DNA of 64,000 bases from Streptomyces fodineus (GCF_001735805.1 NZ_CP017248.1:1178001-1242000); one strand, 5' to 3'; positions 1 to 9,400 are shown, counted from the first letter of the stretch. Program-made: numbers and translations. Notes: a model not told the origin generated them from the sequence alone.

Positions 1-1653
1 CAGCAGGAGCAGCGCCACGTCGTCGTTGCCGCCCCACTCCTCGGCCAGCTGGATCAGCCGGTCGGCGAGTTCGCGCACGTCCTCGGGGCCGCTCGCGACG
101 AGCGTCGTGAGCCGGCGCATGCCGTCGTCGAGGTCGGCGCCGGGCTGTTCGACGAGCCCGTCGGTGCACAGCAGCAGGGTGTGGCCGGGGTCGAGTTCGA
201 GGGTGGAGACGGGGTACTCGAGGCGGCCGAACTCCGCGGAGAGCCCGAGCGGCAGCCCGCCGTCGACCGGGGCCCGGGAACAGGTGCCGTCGCTGTGCCG
301 GATCAGCGGGTCGATGTGCCCGGCACGGACGGCCTGCACCACCCCGGTGGACAGGTCGGCCTCGGCGTACAGGCAGGTGGCGAAGCGGTCGGTGTCGAGT
401 TCGTGCAGGAAGACGGAGGCGCGGGCCATCACGGCGGCCGGGGTGTGGCCCTCGGCCGCGTAGGCGCGCAGCACGATCCGCAGCTGGCCCATGACGGCCG
501 CCGCGTGGGTGTCGTGGCCCTGGACGTCGCCGATGACCGCGCCGACCCGGCCGCCGGGCAGCGGGATCAGGTCGTACCAGTCGCCGCCGATGTCCCGGCC
601 CAGGGCGGCCGACCGGTAGCGGACGGCGATGTCGGCGCCGCGGACGCTGGGGATGGTGCGGGGCAGCATGGCCTGCTGCAGGCTCTGCGCGAGGTCCTTC
701 TCCTGCTCGTAGAGCATGGCCCGCTGCAGGCTCTGTGCGACGCTGCTGCCGAGCGCGACCAGGACGGCGCGCTCCTCGCTGGAGAAGCCGCGCCGGTCGC
801 TGTAGAGCAGGCCCATCCCGCCGATCGCGCGGGCCTGGGCGATCAGCGGCAGATAGGCGGCGGAGGTGATGTGCAGCTCGGTGATGTGCGGCCAGAGGAT
901 CGGATAGCCCTCGGCGAATTCCTCCGGGGACTCGATGAACCGCGGGACGAGCGTGCGGACGACCTCGCTGATCGGGTACGGCTCGTCGATCCGGGTGATC
1001 TGGGTGCCGGGGACGGAGGCACCGGCGGGGCCCTCGGCGACGAGCCGGATCCGGCCGGCCTCCACCAGCCCCATCACCAGGCTGGCCGCGCCGAGATGGC
1101 GGATGCCGTGGGTGTCCTTGAGGGCGTCGATGACGTCCTGGACGGTGCGGGCGTGGGCGAGGGAGGCCGAGACGGCCTGGACGACGTTGGTCTGCCGGCG
1201 GAACGCCTCGTCCTGGGCCGTGCGCAGGCTGCGTGCCTCACTGTCGGCGAGTTCCTCGGTGGCGTCACGGACGATGCCGACGACCCGGCGCGGGCGGCCG
1301 GTGCCGTCCCGGCGGATACAGCCCTGGGTGTGGGTCCAGCGCGGGGTGCCGTCGCGGCAGCGTATGCGGAAGTAGGCCCCGTAGTTCTCGCTGCCGTCCT
1401 TGATGGCCCGGGCCACCACCGCGTCCAGCCGGGCGGCCTCGGACCGCGGCACCCGGGCGCCCAGCGACTCCGGGCGTCCGTCGAAGTCCTCGGGCGCCAG
1501 GTCGAACACCTCGTACGCCAGGGCGTCCATGTGGATCAGGCCCGTGTCCAGGTCCCAGTCGAAGGTGCCCATGCGGTTGAGCGCCAGGAACGGGTCCGGG
1601 TGGGCGGGCCAGTCCTCCGGGAGAGACAGGGCACTCGCTCCCCGCTCTGTCAT
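1..1653 (-). CDS. PAS-GAF-SpoIIE (PP2C) serine phosphatase, C-terminus cut by window edge
   Basis: Reading leftward from ATG at 1653 gives an open frame to the window edge, so about 550 residues are seen and the stop is missing. The N-terminal ~120 residues look like a PAS/PAC fold (YGAYFRIRCRDG, then GIVRDATEE). A GAF-like domain follows at about 150-300 (GMGLLYSDRRGFSSEERAVL). The rest is a SpoIIE-type PP2C phosphatase with the metal-binding stretch GRDIGGDWYDLIPL, then GDVQGHD and, near the end, GGNDDVALLLL. Proteins of this type dephosphorylate anti-sigma-factor antagonists in response to a sensed signal; the signal here is unknown. There is no membrane segment, so it is probably cytoplasmic. 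It starts 43 bp after the upstream lipoprotein gene ends, on the same strand. Family assignment is firm; physiological role is not. Confidence 0.9.
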   Translation of the reverse strand, partial: MTERGASALSLPEDWPAHPDPFLALNRMGTFDWDLDTGLIHMDALAYEVFDLAPEDFDGRPESLGARVPRSEAARLDAVVARAIKDGSENYGAYFRIRCRDGTPRWTHTQGCIRRDGTGRPRRVVGIVRDATEELADSEARSLRTAQDEAFRRQTNVVQAVSASLAHARTVQDVIDALKDTHGIRHLGAASLVMGLVEAGRIRLVAEGPAGASVPGTQITRIDEPYPISEVVRTLVPRFIESPEEFAEGYPILWPHITELHITSAAYLPLIAQARAIGGMGLLYSDRRGFSSEERAVLVALGSSVAQSLQRAMLYEQEKDLAQSLQQAMLPRTIPSVRGADIAVRYRSAALGRDIGGDWYDLIPLPGGRVGAVIGDVQGHDTHAAAVMGQLRIVLRAYAAEGHTPAAVMARASVFLHELDTDRFATCLYAEADLSTGVVQAVRAGHIDPLIRHSDGTCSRAPVDGGLPLGLSAEFGRLEYPVSTLELDPGHTLLLCTDGLVEQPGADLDDGMRRLTTLVASGPEDVRELADRLIQLAEEWGGNDDVALLLL

Positions 1654-1696
1654 GCGCCCACCTTGCCAGGATTTACTCGATTCTTCGAGCTGATCG

Positions 1697-3004
1697 TCAG
1701 GGCGTTCCAGGCGGGCGCGGCCGGTACGGGAAGGCTCGGCCGTCGGGGAGGCCCGCGACGGGGCCGCCGTCCGTGGCGCCGGGTACGGCGCCGGAGCCGA
1801 GGCCCGGTGGCCCGTCCGGGACCGGACCGCCGCGGTCGGCGAGGCCGGGTGGGCCGATGTCGTCGAACGGCCCGAATTCGTAGGGCGCGTCGGGGATACC
1901 GGGCAGGGCGACGCCGGGCGTGTCCGGGGTGAGACCGAGGGACGACGAGGTCGGCGGGTCGGTCGCACCGGGGGCCGAGCTGCTCCGTCCGGCGGGCCGT
2001 TCCGGTGGCGTCGGGGTGACGACCCTGGGCGGCCATCCGGTCGCGCCGGGAGAAGAACCCGGCGGGCTGGGCGGGGCGCTGTGCGGCGGTGCGGTACCCA
2101 GCGCAGCGGTGTCCGCCGGGGTGGGGCTGCCGGGCGGGGCGGTGGCCCGGGCGGGCGCCGGCACGATCTGGTCGTCGCGCACGTCGTGGCCGATCCGGCG
2201 TTCGATCCAGGTACGTGTCTCGACGTTGACGATGGTGATGCTGGTGACGGGCCGGGGCGCCGGGGCCACCGCGATCACCTGGCCCGGCCGGTAGCCGGAC
2301 CAGGCGCTGCCCCGGGCGCCGAAGCCCCCGGGTGTCGGCGCGGGCGAGCCCAGCGGATTGCCGCAGGCGCAGCGCACGCGGGGCATACCGCGGTCGTCGA
2401 CCAGGACCGCGGTGCCGGCCTGGAGCACGGCCTGGTAGCCGACCGCCCGGCCGTCGCGGTAGCCGTGGTCGGTGACCCGGGTGTCGGCGCGCAGCAGGAC
2501 CGGGGTCAGACCGCGCAGATGGCCGGGAAGGCCGTTCACGGGGACACCGGCCGCGCGGGCGAAGGCCGCCCCCCGGGACCGGTCCGCCGTCAGGTATCCG
2601 ACCTGCCGCTCGACGTCACAGCCGGCGACGCCCGCGGTGCCGCCGTAGAGGCCGGGGGTGGCGCCGGACAGGACGCGCATCGCACGCAGGGGTACGACGA
2701 CCAGGGCGGCGGGCAGCGCCGGGCGGGGGGACGCGGAGTCGGGCGGCCCGGTGGCGGTGGGACGCGGCGTACCGGTACCGGGGGGCGCGCTGGGATCGGT
2801 GCTCTTGCCACCGGGCGTTGTGGGCGCGGCGGTCGAGGTGACCGTGGAGCCGGTGAAGGGGTCGGGCCCTTGGACCGCGGCGGGCAGCAGGTAGACGTCC
2901 TCGCCCATCCGGGCCTCCTTCACGCCGGGGCGGGCGCAGCCGGCGAGCAGGAGCGCCACCGAGAAGGCGCAGGCCATGACGATGGATCCGGTGGGTATCC
3001 GCAC
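1697..3004 (-). CDS. secreted lipoprotein, DUF6777-like, with proline-rich tail
   Basis: A 435-residue protein beginning at GTG 3004, chosen because GGAG lies 6 bases upstream and because it gives a compact lipoprotein signal (MRIPTGSIV..., hydrophobic stretch, lipobox LLAGC). The frame is open further upstream, to about 3070, but that part does not look like coding sequence. After the lipobox comes a stretch MGEDVYLLPAAVQGPDPFTGS that resembles the start of DUF6777 proteins of Streptomyces, then a globular part of about 220 residues with cysteines. The last ~170 residues are Pro/Gly/Ser-rich and probably disordered. It is likely tethered to the outer face of the membrane. Function unknown; the DUF6777 link is from memory of the motif and not verified. 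Confidence 0.75.
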   Translation of the reverse strand: MRIPTGSIVMACAFSVALLLAGCARPGVKEARMGEDVYLLPAAVQGPDPFTGSTVTSTAAPTTPGGKSTDPSAPPGTGTPRPTATGPPDSASPRPALPAALVVVPLRAMRVLSGATPGLYGGTAGVAGCDVERQVGYLTADRSRGAAFARAAGVPVNGLPGHLRGLTPVLLRADTRVTDHGYRDGRAVGYQAVLQAGTAVLVDDRGMPRVRCACGNPLGSPAPTPGGFGARGSAWSGYRPGQVIAVAPAPRPVTSITIVNVETRTWIERRIGHDVRDDQIVPAPARATAPPGSPTPADTAALGTAPPHSAPPSPPGSSPGATGWPPRVVTPTPPERPAGRSSSAPGATDPPTSSSLGLTPDTPGVALPGIPDAPYEFGPFDDIGPPGLADRGGPVPDGPPGLGSGAVPGATDGGPVAGLPDGRAFPYRPRPPGTP

Positions 3005-3084
3005 CGTACACTCCGCATCACTGTGGGTGACTACACCCCATTGTGTGCATTGCGCCCGTTTGGCTGGCAACTCGGGAGCACGTC

Positions 3085-3111
3085 ATGATGAAGACGACAC
3101 CGGCGGTTTAG
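3085..3111 (+). other. possible 8-codon upstream ORF
   Basis: ATG-ATG followed by six codons and TAG would encode MMKTTPAV. GGGAG lies 6 bases before the first ATG, a better ribosome site than that of the membrane-protein gene starting 24 bases downstream. It could be a leader peptide that couples translation to the next gene, or chance. Confidence 0.25.
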
Positions 3112-3135
3112 CCGCGACGAAGGGCGCGCACAGCC

Positions 3136-4557
3136 GTGAACTGGTTCACCGCTCCCGACTACTGGCTGACCCGGCTGGTCTTCCAGCGGGCTCTGGCCGC
3201 CGTGTACCTGTTCGCGTTCCTGACGGCGGCCCTGCAGTTCCGGGCCCTGCTGGGCGAACGCGGCATGCTGCCGATCCCCCGTTTCGTGGCGCGGGCGCCC
3301 TTCAGACGGGCGCCGAGCCTGTTCCATCTGCACTACTCCGACCGCTTCTTCGCGGGCTGCGCCTGGGCCGGGTGCGCGGTGTCGGCGGCGCTGCTCGCCG
3401 GCGCGGACTCCCTGCTGCCGCTGTGGGCCGGGATCCTGCTGTGGCTGATGCCGTGGGCGCTGTATCTGTCGATCGTCAACGTGGGCCAGACGTGGTACGC
3501 GTTCGGCTGGGAGTCACTGCTGCTGGAGACGGGGTTCCTGGCCGCGTTCCTCGGCAACGACGAGGTGGCGCCGCCGGTCGTCGTGCTGTTCCTGCTGCGC
3601 TGGATCCTGTTCCGGGTCGAGTTCGGCGCCGGGCTGATCAAGTTGCGGGGCGACGCCTGCTGGCGGAAACTGACCTGCCTGTACTACCACCATGAGACAC
3701 AGCCCATGCCGGGCCCCCTGAGCTGGTTCTTCCACCATCTGCCGAAGCCGCTGCACCGGGTGGAGGTGGCCGCCAACCACCTCACCCAACTGGTCGTACC
3801 GGTGCTGCTGTTCACACCGCAGCCCATCGCCTCGGCCGCCGCCGCCCTGATGATCGTCACCCAGCTGTGGCTGGTGCTGTCCGGCAACTTCTCCTGGCTG
3901 AACTGGATCACCATCGTGCTGGCCCTGTCCGCGCTGCGGTTCCCCGCGTCCGCGCCGTCCGTGCCGGCGGCGCCGCTGGGTTACGAGGTCCCGGTGCTCG
4001 CGGTCGCCGCGCTGCTGCTCTTCCTGAGCTACCACCCGGTGATGAACATGATCTCCCGCCGCCAGATCATGAACCGCTCCTTCGACCCGTTGCACCTGGT
4101 GAACACCTACGGCGCGTTCGGCAGCGTCAGCCGCGTCCGCTACGAGGTGGTGGTCGAGGGCACGCTGGACGACCTACCGCGTGAGGACTCCGACTGGCGG
4201 GAGTACGAGTTCCGGGGCAAGCCCGGGGACACCCGGCACTGGCCGCGCCAGTTCGCCCCCTACCATCTGCGCCTGGACTGGCTGATGTGGTTCGCGGCGC
4301 TGTCCCCCGCCTATGCCGGCGACTGGTTCGGGGCTCTGGTGGAGCGGCTGCTGGAGAACGACCGCGACACCCTGCGCCTGCTGCGCCGCTCCCCCTTCCC
4401 GCCGGACAGCCCGCCCCGTTACATCCGGGCCCGGCTCTTCCGCTACCGCTACACCACCTGGCGGGAGCTGCGGGAGTCGGGGGCGTGCTGGGAGCGCACG
4501 TATGTCCGCGAGTATCTGCCGCCGACCAGGCTGGCGGAGGTGGCCGGGCGGTCCTGA
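3136..4557 (+). CDS. lipase maturation factor (LMF1)-family membrane protein
   Basis: A 473-residue polytopic membrane protein from GTG 3136. The opening MNWFTAPDYWLTRLVFQRALA and the later WESLLLETGFLA and PWRQ-like region (DTRHWPRQFAPYHLRLDWLMWFAAL) are characteristic of the LMF family, whose animal member helps lipases fold in the endoplasmic reticulum. Roughly eight to ten hydrophobic segments fill the first 300 residues. The C-terminal ~170 residues are soluble and carry the conserved DWREYEFRGKPGD segment. The bacterial role is not established; help with secreted enzyme folding is only an analogy. It is divergent from the lipoprotein gene and convergent with the cupin gene. The ribosome site is weak. 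Confidence 0.85.
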   Translation: MNWFTAPDYWLTRLVFQRALAAVYLFAFLTAALQFRALLGERGMLPIPRFVARAPFRRAPSLFHLHYSDRFFAGCAWAGCAVSAALLAGADSLLPLWAGILLWLMPWALYLSIVNVGQTWYAFGWESLLLETGFLAAFLGNDEVAPPVVVLFLLRWILFRVEFGAGLIKLRGDACWRKLTCLYYHHETQPMPGPLSWFFHHLPKPLHRVEVAANHLTQLVVPVLLFTPQPIASAAAALMIVTQLWLVLSGNFSWLNWITIVLALSALRFPASAPSVPAAPLGYEVPVLAVAALLLFLSYHPVMNMISRRQIMNRSFDPLHLVNTYGAFGSVSRVRYEVVVEGTLDDLPREDSDWREYEFRGKPGDTRHWPRQFAPYHLRLDWLMWFAALSPAYAGDWFGALVERLLENDRDTLRLLRRSPFPPDSPPRYIRARLFRYRYTTWRELRESGACWERTYVREYLPPTRLAEVAGRS

Positions 4558-4559
4558 GC

Positions 4560-4589
4560 GGCCGGGCCCCGCGGCCCGAAGGCCCGGCC
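4560..4589. terminator. hairpin between convergent genes
   Basis: GGCCGGGC (4560-4567) pairs perfectly with GCCCGGCC (4582-4589) around a 14-nt loop, and the second arm touches the stop codon of the cupin gene. It lies between two converging genes and has no T-run, as is common in Streptomyces terminators. Confidence 0.5.
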
Positions 4590-5089
4590 TACGGGTCCTG
4601 GCGCCCCTCCGAGGGCACCTGGTGCGACCGGGTCCGGTAGCGGCTGCGGAACTCGGCCAGCAGCTCGTCGGTCACCTCGGCACCGGCGCTCACGGCGGCA
4701 TGCACGTCGCGGAAGTAGTTCTCGTACCCGGCCGGGGTGTAGAGGCACAGCGCGCGTGCCGGAACCGGGCCGGCGTTGCGGAAACCGTGCGGGGTGCCGC
4801 GGGTGGCGGCGAGCAGGTGACCGGGGCCGGCCGTCACCTCGCCGTCGCCGGTGTGCAGCGTCAACTCGCCCTCGAGGACGTAGAAGTACTCGTCGTGTCC
4901 GTCGTGCACGTGCGGCCTGGCGCCCATGGTGCCCGGGGCGAGGCTGAACTCCTCGCAGGCGAAGCGCCCGCCCGTGTGCTCGCCGGTGAGCCGGAAGAAG
5001 TGCGCGACGCCGGCGACGTCGATGAGTTCACCGTCCTCGGGACCTCGCAGCAACGGAGCATCGGGAGCAGGAGATTGATCATCGGTCAT
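4589..5089 (-). CDS. cupin-domain protein
   Basis: A 166-residue single-domain cupin starting at ATG 5089. The metal-binding motif 1 is clear (PHVHDGHDEYFYVLEGE) and motif 2 follows (GPGHLLAATRGTPHGFRN), so two His, a Glu and a later His are available for a metal. The C-terminal ~45 residues (YENYFRDVHAAV...) resemble quercetin dioxygenase-like cupins. It could be a dioxygenase, an isomerase or a binding protein; the sequence does not decide. It lies 74 bp downstream of the fuconolactonase gene on the same strand, so it may be the last gene of the fucose operon, but the gap leaves that open. Confidence 0.8.
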   Translation of the reverse strand: MTDDQSPAPDAPLLRGPEDGELIDVAGVAHFFRLTGEHTGGRFACEEFSLAPGTMGARPHVHDGHDEYFYVLEGELTLHTGDGEVTAGPGHLLAATRGTPHGFRNAGPVPARALCLYTPAGYENYFRDVHAAVSAGAEVTDELLAEFRSRYRTRSHQVPSEGRQDP

Positions 5090-5163
5090 GGCGGCATTGT
5101 GAGGTACAGGTTGCCGGGGCGCACACCGCCCACGCCGTGGGAGACGAAGAGTCGCGGGTCGGG

Positions 5164-5997
5164 TCACAGACCGTAGACGGCTGTGGCGGTGTCCTGGAAG
5201 AGGGCCCGGCGGTCCGCCTCGCCGAGGTCCGCGGTCAATTCGGCCATGATGGCGTGCACTTCGGTGTAGGTGGCCGCCGATGTGCACACGGGCCAGTCGG
5301 AGCCGAACATCAGGCGGTCGGGGCCGAAGGCCTCCAAGGCGGTCTCGGCGTAGGGGCGCAGATCGTCGACGGTCCGGGAGTCCGGGCCGGCCTCCGTGAC
5401 CATGCCGGAGACCTTGCAGACGGTGTTGGGCAGGGCGGCAAGGGCGCGCAGGTCCGTGGCCCAGGGTTCGAGGGCACCGCTCGCGATGGGCGGTTTGCCC
5501 AAGTGGTCGAGGACGAACGTGAGGTGCGGGAGAGCCTGGGCCGCCTTCGCGCAGGCCGGGAGCTGGTGCGGCAGGACGACGAGGTCGTACACGAGCCCCG
5601 CGTCCGCGACGGCGGTCAGGCCCCGGTGTACGTCCGGACGCAGCAGCCACTGAGGGTCGGGTTCGCTCTGGACCTGGTGCCGGATGCCCTTCAGGAAGAC
5701 CCCGCCGGGCCGTTCGCGCAGCCGGGCCAGTTCGTCGGCCACGTCCGGGCGGGTGAGGTCGGTCCAGCCGACGACAGCGGCGATCAGGTCGTGTGCGTCG
5801 GCCAGGGCCAGGAACTCGGGGGTCTCCTCGGGCACGGTGACCGTCTGGACGAGGACCGTCCGGGTGACTCCGGCCGCCCTCGCCTCGGGTTCCAGGTCGG
5901 CCAGGGTGAAGTCGCGCCTGAGCGGGCTGCCCTCGGGGATCCAGTCCTGGTCGCGGACGGACAGGTCCCAGACGTGGTGGTGGGCGTCGACGGTCAC
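5164..5997 (-). CDS. amidohydrolase, probable L-fucono-1,5-lactonase
   Basis: A 277-residue amidohydrolase-2 (TIM-barrel) enzyme. The start GTG 5997 overlaps the stop of the mutarotase gene by 4 bp. The metal site begins at residue 2 (VDAHHHVWD), and the barrel shows FLKGIRHQ, VLDHLGKP and the terminal FGSDWPV, all typical of the L-fuconolactonase / L-rhamnono-lactonase / 4-sulfomuconolactonase group. Expected reaction: hydrolysis of L-fucono-1,5-lactone to L-fuconate in the cytoplasm. Its neighbours, a fuconate dehydratase and an aldo/keto reductase, support fucose rather than rhamnose as the substrate, but relaxed use of related 6-deoxy or L-galactono lactones is possible. Confidence 0.88.
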   Translation of the reverse strand: MTVDAHHHVWDLSVRDQDWIPEGSPLRRDFTLADLEPEARAAGVTRTVLVQTVTVPEETPEFLALADAHDLIAAVVGWTDLTRPDVADELARLRERPGGVFLKGIRHQVQSEPDPQWLLRPDVHRGLTAVADAGLVYDLVVLPHQLPACAKAAQALPHLTFVLDHLGKPPIASGALEPWATDLRALAALPNTVCKVSGMVTEAGPDSRTVDDLRPYAETALEAFGPDRLMFGSDWPVCTSAATYTEVHAIMAELTADLGEADRRALFQDTATAVYGL

Positions 5998-6308
5998 GGC
6001 AGCTCCCAGACGACGGGCAGGCCCGCGTCCGCGCCGGCACGGGAGTAGTCGTGCACGACGGAGAGCAGCTGGGCCATGCGGGCCTGCCAAGCCACGTTGA
6101 CGGGGAGCTGGTCCAGTTCGGCGAGCAGCCGGGCGTAGTCCTCGCACTCCAGCAGGTGGAAGAGGTCGGTGCCGCTGCGCCAGATGGTCCAGGAGGTGGC
6201 ACCGGCGGCCCGGATGGCCCGGGTCAGTTCCTCCGGGACGGCGCGATGGGCCGCCTCGTACTCGGCGATCCGGTCGGCGCGGACCTTGGTGTGCAGGGCG
6301 ACTCTCAT
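5994..6308 (-). CDS. L-rhamnose/L-fucose mutarotase (RhaM family)
   Basis: A 104-residue protein with the full length and pattern of the RhaM mutarotase family: ALHTKVRADRIAEYEAAH at the N-terminus with its conserved His, then SWTIWRSGTDLFHLLECEDY and the WQARMAQLL region. These enzymes interconvert alpha and beta anomers of 6-deoxy sugars. Here it would supply the anomer taken by the sugar 1-dehydrogenase encoded immediately upstream. Its ATG overlaps that gene's TGA (ATGA), and its own TGA overlaps the lactonase GTG, so translation is probably coupled. Preference for fucose is inferred from the operon. Confidence 0.9.
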   Translation of the reverse strand: MRVALHTKVRADRIAEYEAAHRAVPEELTRAIRAAGATSWTIWRSGTDLFHLLECEDYARLLAELDQLPVNVAWQARMAQLLSVVHDYSRAGADAGLPVVWELP

Positions 6309-7276
6309 GACGGGCCCTCCTTACGGGGCAGCAGGCCGGACTCCCGCAGCTCCTGCCAGAACTCCGGTGGGACTTCGGACGCGAACTGGTCGGCACAGTC
6401 GTGGACTTCGGCTGCGGAGCGGGGGCCGGGCAGGACGGAGGCGACGGCCGGGTGGGCGGAGGCGAAGGCCAGCGCGGCGGCCCGCAGGGTGATGCCGTGC
6501 CGCTCGGCGACCGCCTTCATCCGCAGCGCGCGGACCAGCAACTCCTGTGTGGTCCGGCTGTAGTTGTACGTCGACTCGGGCGTCGGGTCCGCCAGCAGGC
6601 CCGAGTTGAACACGCCGCCGAGGACGACCGGCACCCCGCGCTCGGCGGCCGTGGGCAGCAGCTCGGTTCCGGCGCTCTGGTCGAGCAGCGTGTAGCGGCC
6701 CGCGCACAGGACCGCGTCCACGTCGGTGTCGCGGACGAACCGGGTGAGCATCGCGGCCTGGTTCATGCCCGCGCCGATCGCGCCCACCACACCCTCGGCG
6801 CGCAGCTTCTCGAGGGCCGGGTAGCCCTCGCGGAAGGCCTGCTCGGCGTGGTCGTCCGGATCGTGCAGGTAGACGATGTCGACACGGTCCAGGCCGAGGC
6901 GGTCCAGGCTCGCCTCCAGGGTGCGGCGGATCCCGTCGGCGCTGAAGTCCCACACCCGGCGGTGGGTGGCGGGTACGGCGAACCCGTTGGCCAGGTCGTC
7001 GCCGGTGCCGTCGGCGGGGTCGAGGCGGCGGCCGACCTTGGTGGAGACCGTGTAGTGGGCGCGGTCGTAGGCGCGCAGGGCGGCGCCGAGCCGGCGTTCG
7101 GACAGGCCGAGGCCGTAGTGCGGGGCGGTGTCGAAGTACCGGATGCCGCGCTGCCAGGCGGCCCGTACGGTGTCGTGGGCCTGCTCGTCGTCCATCGGGC
7201 GGTAGAGGTTGCCGAGTGTCGCGGCGCCGAAGCCGAGGGGGGTGACCTCGACGCCGCTGCGGCCGAGCCTCGTCAC
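6305..7276 (-). CDS. aldo/keto reductase, probable L-fucose 1-dehydrogenase
   Basis: A 323-residue aldo/keto reductase starting at GTG 7276, inside the stop of the SDR gene. Catalytic residues are visible: Asp and Tyr in YFDTAPHYGLGLSERRLG, Lys in VSTKVG and His in IVYLHDPD. The sequence resembles the L-fucose / D-threo-aldose / L-galactose 1-dehydrogenase group, which oxidises the sugar C1 to the lactone with NAD(P). That matches the lactonase two genes downstream. It would be the first committed step of the non-phosphorylating fucose route, in the cytoplasm. Confidence 0.88.
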   Translation of the reverse strand: MTRLGRSGVEVTPLGFGAATLGNLYRPMDDEQAHDTVRAAWQRGIRYFDTAPHYGLGLSERRLGAALRAYDRAHYTVSTKVGRRLDPADGTGDDLANGFAVPATHRRVWDFSADGIRRTLEASLDRLGLDRVDIVYLHDPDDHAEQAFREGYPALEKLRAEGVVGAIGAGMNQAAMLTRFVRDTDVDAVLCAGRYTLLDQSAGTELLPTAAERGVPVVLGGVFNSGLLADPTPESTYNYSRTTQELLVRALRMKAVAERHGITLRAAALAFASAHPAVASVLPGPRSAAEVHDCADQFASEVPPEFWQELRESGLLPRKEGPS

Positions 7277-8028
7277 CGGCCCACCGGGCGCGGCCTGAGG
7301 CCCTGCATGCCGCCGTCGACGGCGAGGGCGGTGCCGGTGGTGGCGCCGGACAGGGGGCTGGCCAAGTAGGCGATGGCCCCCGCCACTTCGGCGGCGGAGA
7401 CCAGCCGGCCGGTGGGCTGGCGGGCTTCCAGGGCGGCGCGTTCGGCGGCCGGGTCGGGGGCCGCGTCCAGCAGCCGGCCGACCCACGGGGTGTCCGCCGT
7501 ACCGGGGTTGACGCAGTTGACGCGGATGCCCTCACGGACGTGGTCGGCGGCCATGGCGAGGGTCAGGGAGTACACGGCGCCCTTGGTGGCGCTGTACAGG
7601 GCGCGCCGGGGCAGACCGGCGGTGGCCGCGATGGAGCAGGTGTTGACGATCGCCGCATGCGCGGACCGGCGCAGGTGCGGGAGGGCGGCGCGGGCGGTGC
7701 GGACCATGCCGAGGACGTTGACGTCGAAGACGTGCCGCCACTCGGCGTCGTCGTTGTCCTCGACGGTGCCCTGGGCGCCGATCCCGGCGTTGTTGACCAG
7801 GACGTCCAGGCCGCCGAGGTCCTCGGCGGCGCGCTCGACGGCCGCGCGCACCGAGGCGTCGTCGGTGACGTCGGCGCGGTAGGCGAGGAGCGGCTTGTCG
7901 ACGTCCGCCGGGTCCCGGTCGAGGACGGCGACCCGGGCGCCACGGGCGGCGAGAAGGTCGGCGGTGGCCCGGCCGATGCCGGACGCACCGCCGGTGACCA
8001 GGGCCTTCAGGCCCTCGAAGTCGCTCAT
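7273..8028 (-). CDS. SDR oxidoreductase, probable 2-keto-3-deoxy-L-fuconate dehydrogenase
   Basis: A 251-residue short-chain dehydrogenase. It has the NAD-binding [15 protein letters not shown] near the N-terminus, NNAGIG, and the catalytic YSATKGA with an upstream serine, and it ends normally for classical SDRs (DGGMQGLRP). The ATG overlaps the stop of the fuconate dehydratase gene and its stop overlaps the next gene, placing it in the middle of the operon. From position and pathway it should oxidise 2-keto-3-deoxy-L-fuconate at C4 to the 2,4-diketo compound. SDR sequence alone would not reveal the substrate. Confidence 0.85.
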   Translation of the reverse strand: MSDFEGLKALVTGGASGIGRATADLLAARGARVAVLDRDPADVDKPLLAYRADVTDDASVRAAVERAAEDLGGLDVLVNNAGIGAQGTVEDNDDAEWRHVFDVNVLGMVRTARAALPHLRRSAHAAIVNTCSIAATAGLPRRALYSATKGAVYSLTLAMAADHVREGIRVNCVNPGTADTPWVGRLLDAAPDPAAERAALEARQPTGRLVSAAEVAGAIAYLASPLSGATTGTALAVDGGMQGLRPRPVGR

Positions 8029-9365
8029 GCGGCCTGTCCCTTCTGGGTGTCGGGGTCGGCGGCCCAGTAGGTGCCGCCGGGGAAGGTGTACCGCTCGACG
8101 GCCTCCGGGCGCAGCGCGGCGGAGAAGCCGGGGACGGTGGGGGCGGTGTAGTGGCCGTCGCGGATGACGACCGGGGTGCGGAAGTGCTCGTGGAGGTGGT
8201 CGACGTACTCGATGACCCGGTCCTCGGTGGTGCCCGAGACGCACAGGTAGTCGAACATCGACAGATGCTGGACGAGTTCGCACAGGCCGACCCCGCCCGC
8301 GTGCGGGCAGACCGGGACGCCGAACCTGGCGGCGAGCAGCAGGATGGCCAGGTTCTCGTTGACGCCCGCGACGCGGGCGGCGTCGATCTGGACGATGTCG
8401 AGGGCGCCCGCCTGGAGGAGTTGCTTGAACACGATCCGGTTGTGCACGTGTTCGCCGGTGGCGACCTTCACCGGGGCCACGGCGCGGCGGATCGTGGCGT
8501 GGCCGAGGACGTCGTCGGGGCTGGTGGGCTCCTCGATCCAGTACGGGCCGAACTCGGCGAGGGCCTTGGTCCAGCGGATGGCCTCGTCGACGTTCCAGCG
8601 CTGGTTGGCGTCGACGGCGAGCCGGATGTCCGGTCCGACGACCGCGCGGGCGACTCGGCAGCGCCGGATGTCGTCGTCGAGGTCGGCGCCGACCTTCAGC
8701 TTGATCTGCGTGAAGCCGTCGGCGACGGCCTGCGCGGCGAGCCGGCCGAGCTTGTCGTCGTCGTAGCCGAGCCAGCCCGGGGAGGTGGTGTAGGCGGGGT
8801 AGCCGCGCTCCAGCAGCCGTGCCCGGCGCTCGCCGGCGCCTGCCCGCCCCCGCCTCAGCAGGTCGAGAGCCGCCTCGGGCGTGAGCGCGTCCGCGATGTA
8901 CCGGAAGTCGATCTGCGCCACCAGCCACTCGGGGTCGGCGTCGGCGAGGAGTTGCCACAGTGGCTTTCCGGCCCGGCGGGCGGCGAGGTCCCAGACGGCG
9001 TTGACGACGGCCCCGATCGCCATGTGCATCACGCCCTTCTCGGGGCCGAGCCAGCGCAGCTGGCTGTCGCCGATCAGGTCCCGGAAGAGCGAGCCCGGGT
9101 CGGCGCACAGCTGAGCCACGTCCCGACCGAGCACATGGTCCCGCAGCGCGTCGATCGCGGCGACCTGGACGTCGTTGCCCCGCCCGATGGTGAAGACGAA
9201 CCCGTGTCCCTCGTGCCCGTCGGCGGCGTCGGTGCGCAGCACGACGTAGGCCGCCGAGTAGTCGGGGTCCGGGTTCATCGCGTCGGAGCCGTCCAGCTCG
9301 CGCGAGGTGGGGAAACGGATGTCGTGGGTGTCGACCGCGATGACGCGGGCGGGGGCCTGGGACAC
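8025..9365 (-). CDS. L-fuconate dehydratase (enolase superfamily)
   Basis: A 446-residue enolase-superfamily dehydratase. GTG 9365 was chosen because GGAAAGGA precedes it; the frame extends upstream without coding character. The segment [20 protein letters not shown] is a hallmark of L-fuconate dehydratases and human ENOSF1. Catalytic parts are present: the KLKVG lysines, metal ligands in [14 protein letters not shown] and TGEHVHN, and His in CPHAGGVGL. It removes water from L-fuconate to give 2-keto-3-deoxy-L-fuconate using Mg2+. This is the gene that best fixes the pathway as fucose. It begins 35 bp after the permease gene. Confidence 0.95.
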   Translation of the reverse strand: MSQAPARVIAVDTHDIRFPTSRELDGSDAMNPDPDYSAAYVVLRTDAADGHEGHGFVFTIGRGNDVQVAAIDALRDHVLGRDVAQLCADPGSLFRDLIGDSQLRWLGPEKGVMHMAIGAVVNAVWDLAARRAGKPLWQLLADADPEWLVAQIDFRYIADALTPEAALDLLRRGRAGAGERRARLLERGYPAYTTSPGWLGYDDDKLGRLAAQAVADGFTQIKLKVGADLDDDIRRCRVARAVVGPDIRLAVDANQRWNVDEAIRWTKALAEFGPYWIEEPTSPDDVLGHATIRRAVAPVKVATGEHVHNRIVFKQLLQAGALDIVQIDAARVAGVNENLAILLLAARFGVPVCPHAGGVGLCELVQHLSMFDYLCVSGTTEDRVIEYVDHLHEHFRTPVVIRDGHYTAPTVPGFSAALRPEAVERYTFPGGTYWAADPDTQKGQAA

Positions 9366-9400
9366 TGAGGTCCTTTCCGTCAGCGGAGATGGGGGGAGCG

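Noticed and set aside
181..1932. 583-codon plus-strand open frame
   Set aside because: It is antisense to the PAS-GAF-SpoIIE gene, has low-complexity Gly/Ala/Val/Asp composition and no family resemblance; typical of the mirror frame in GC-rich DNA.
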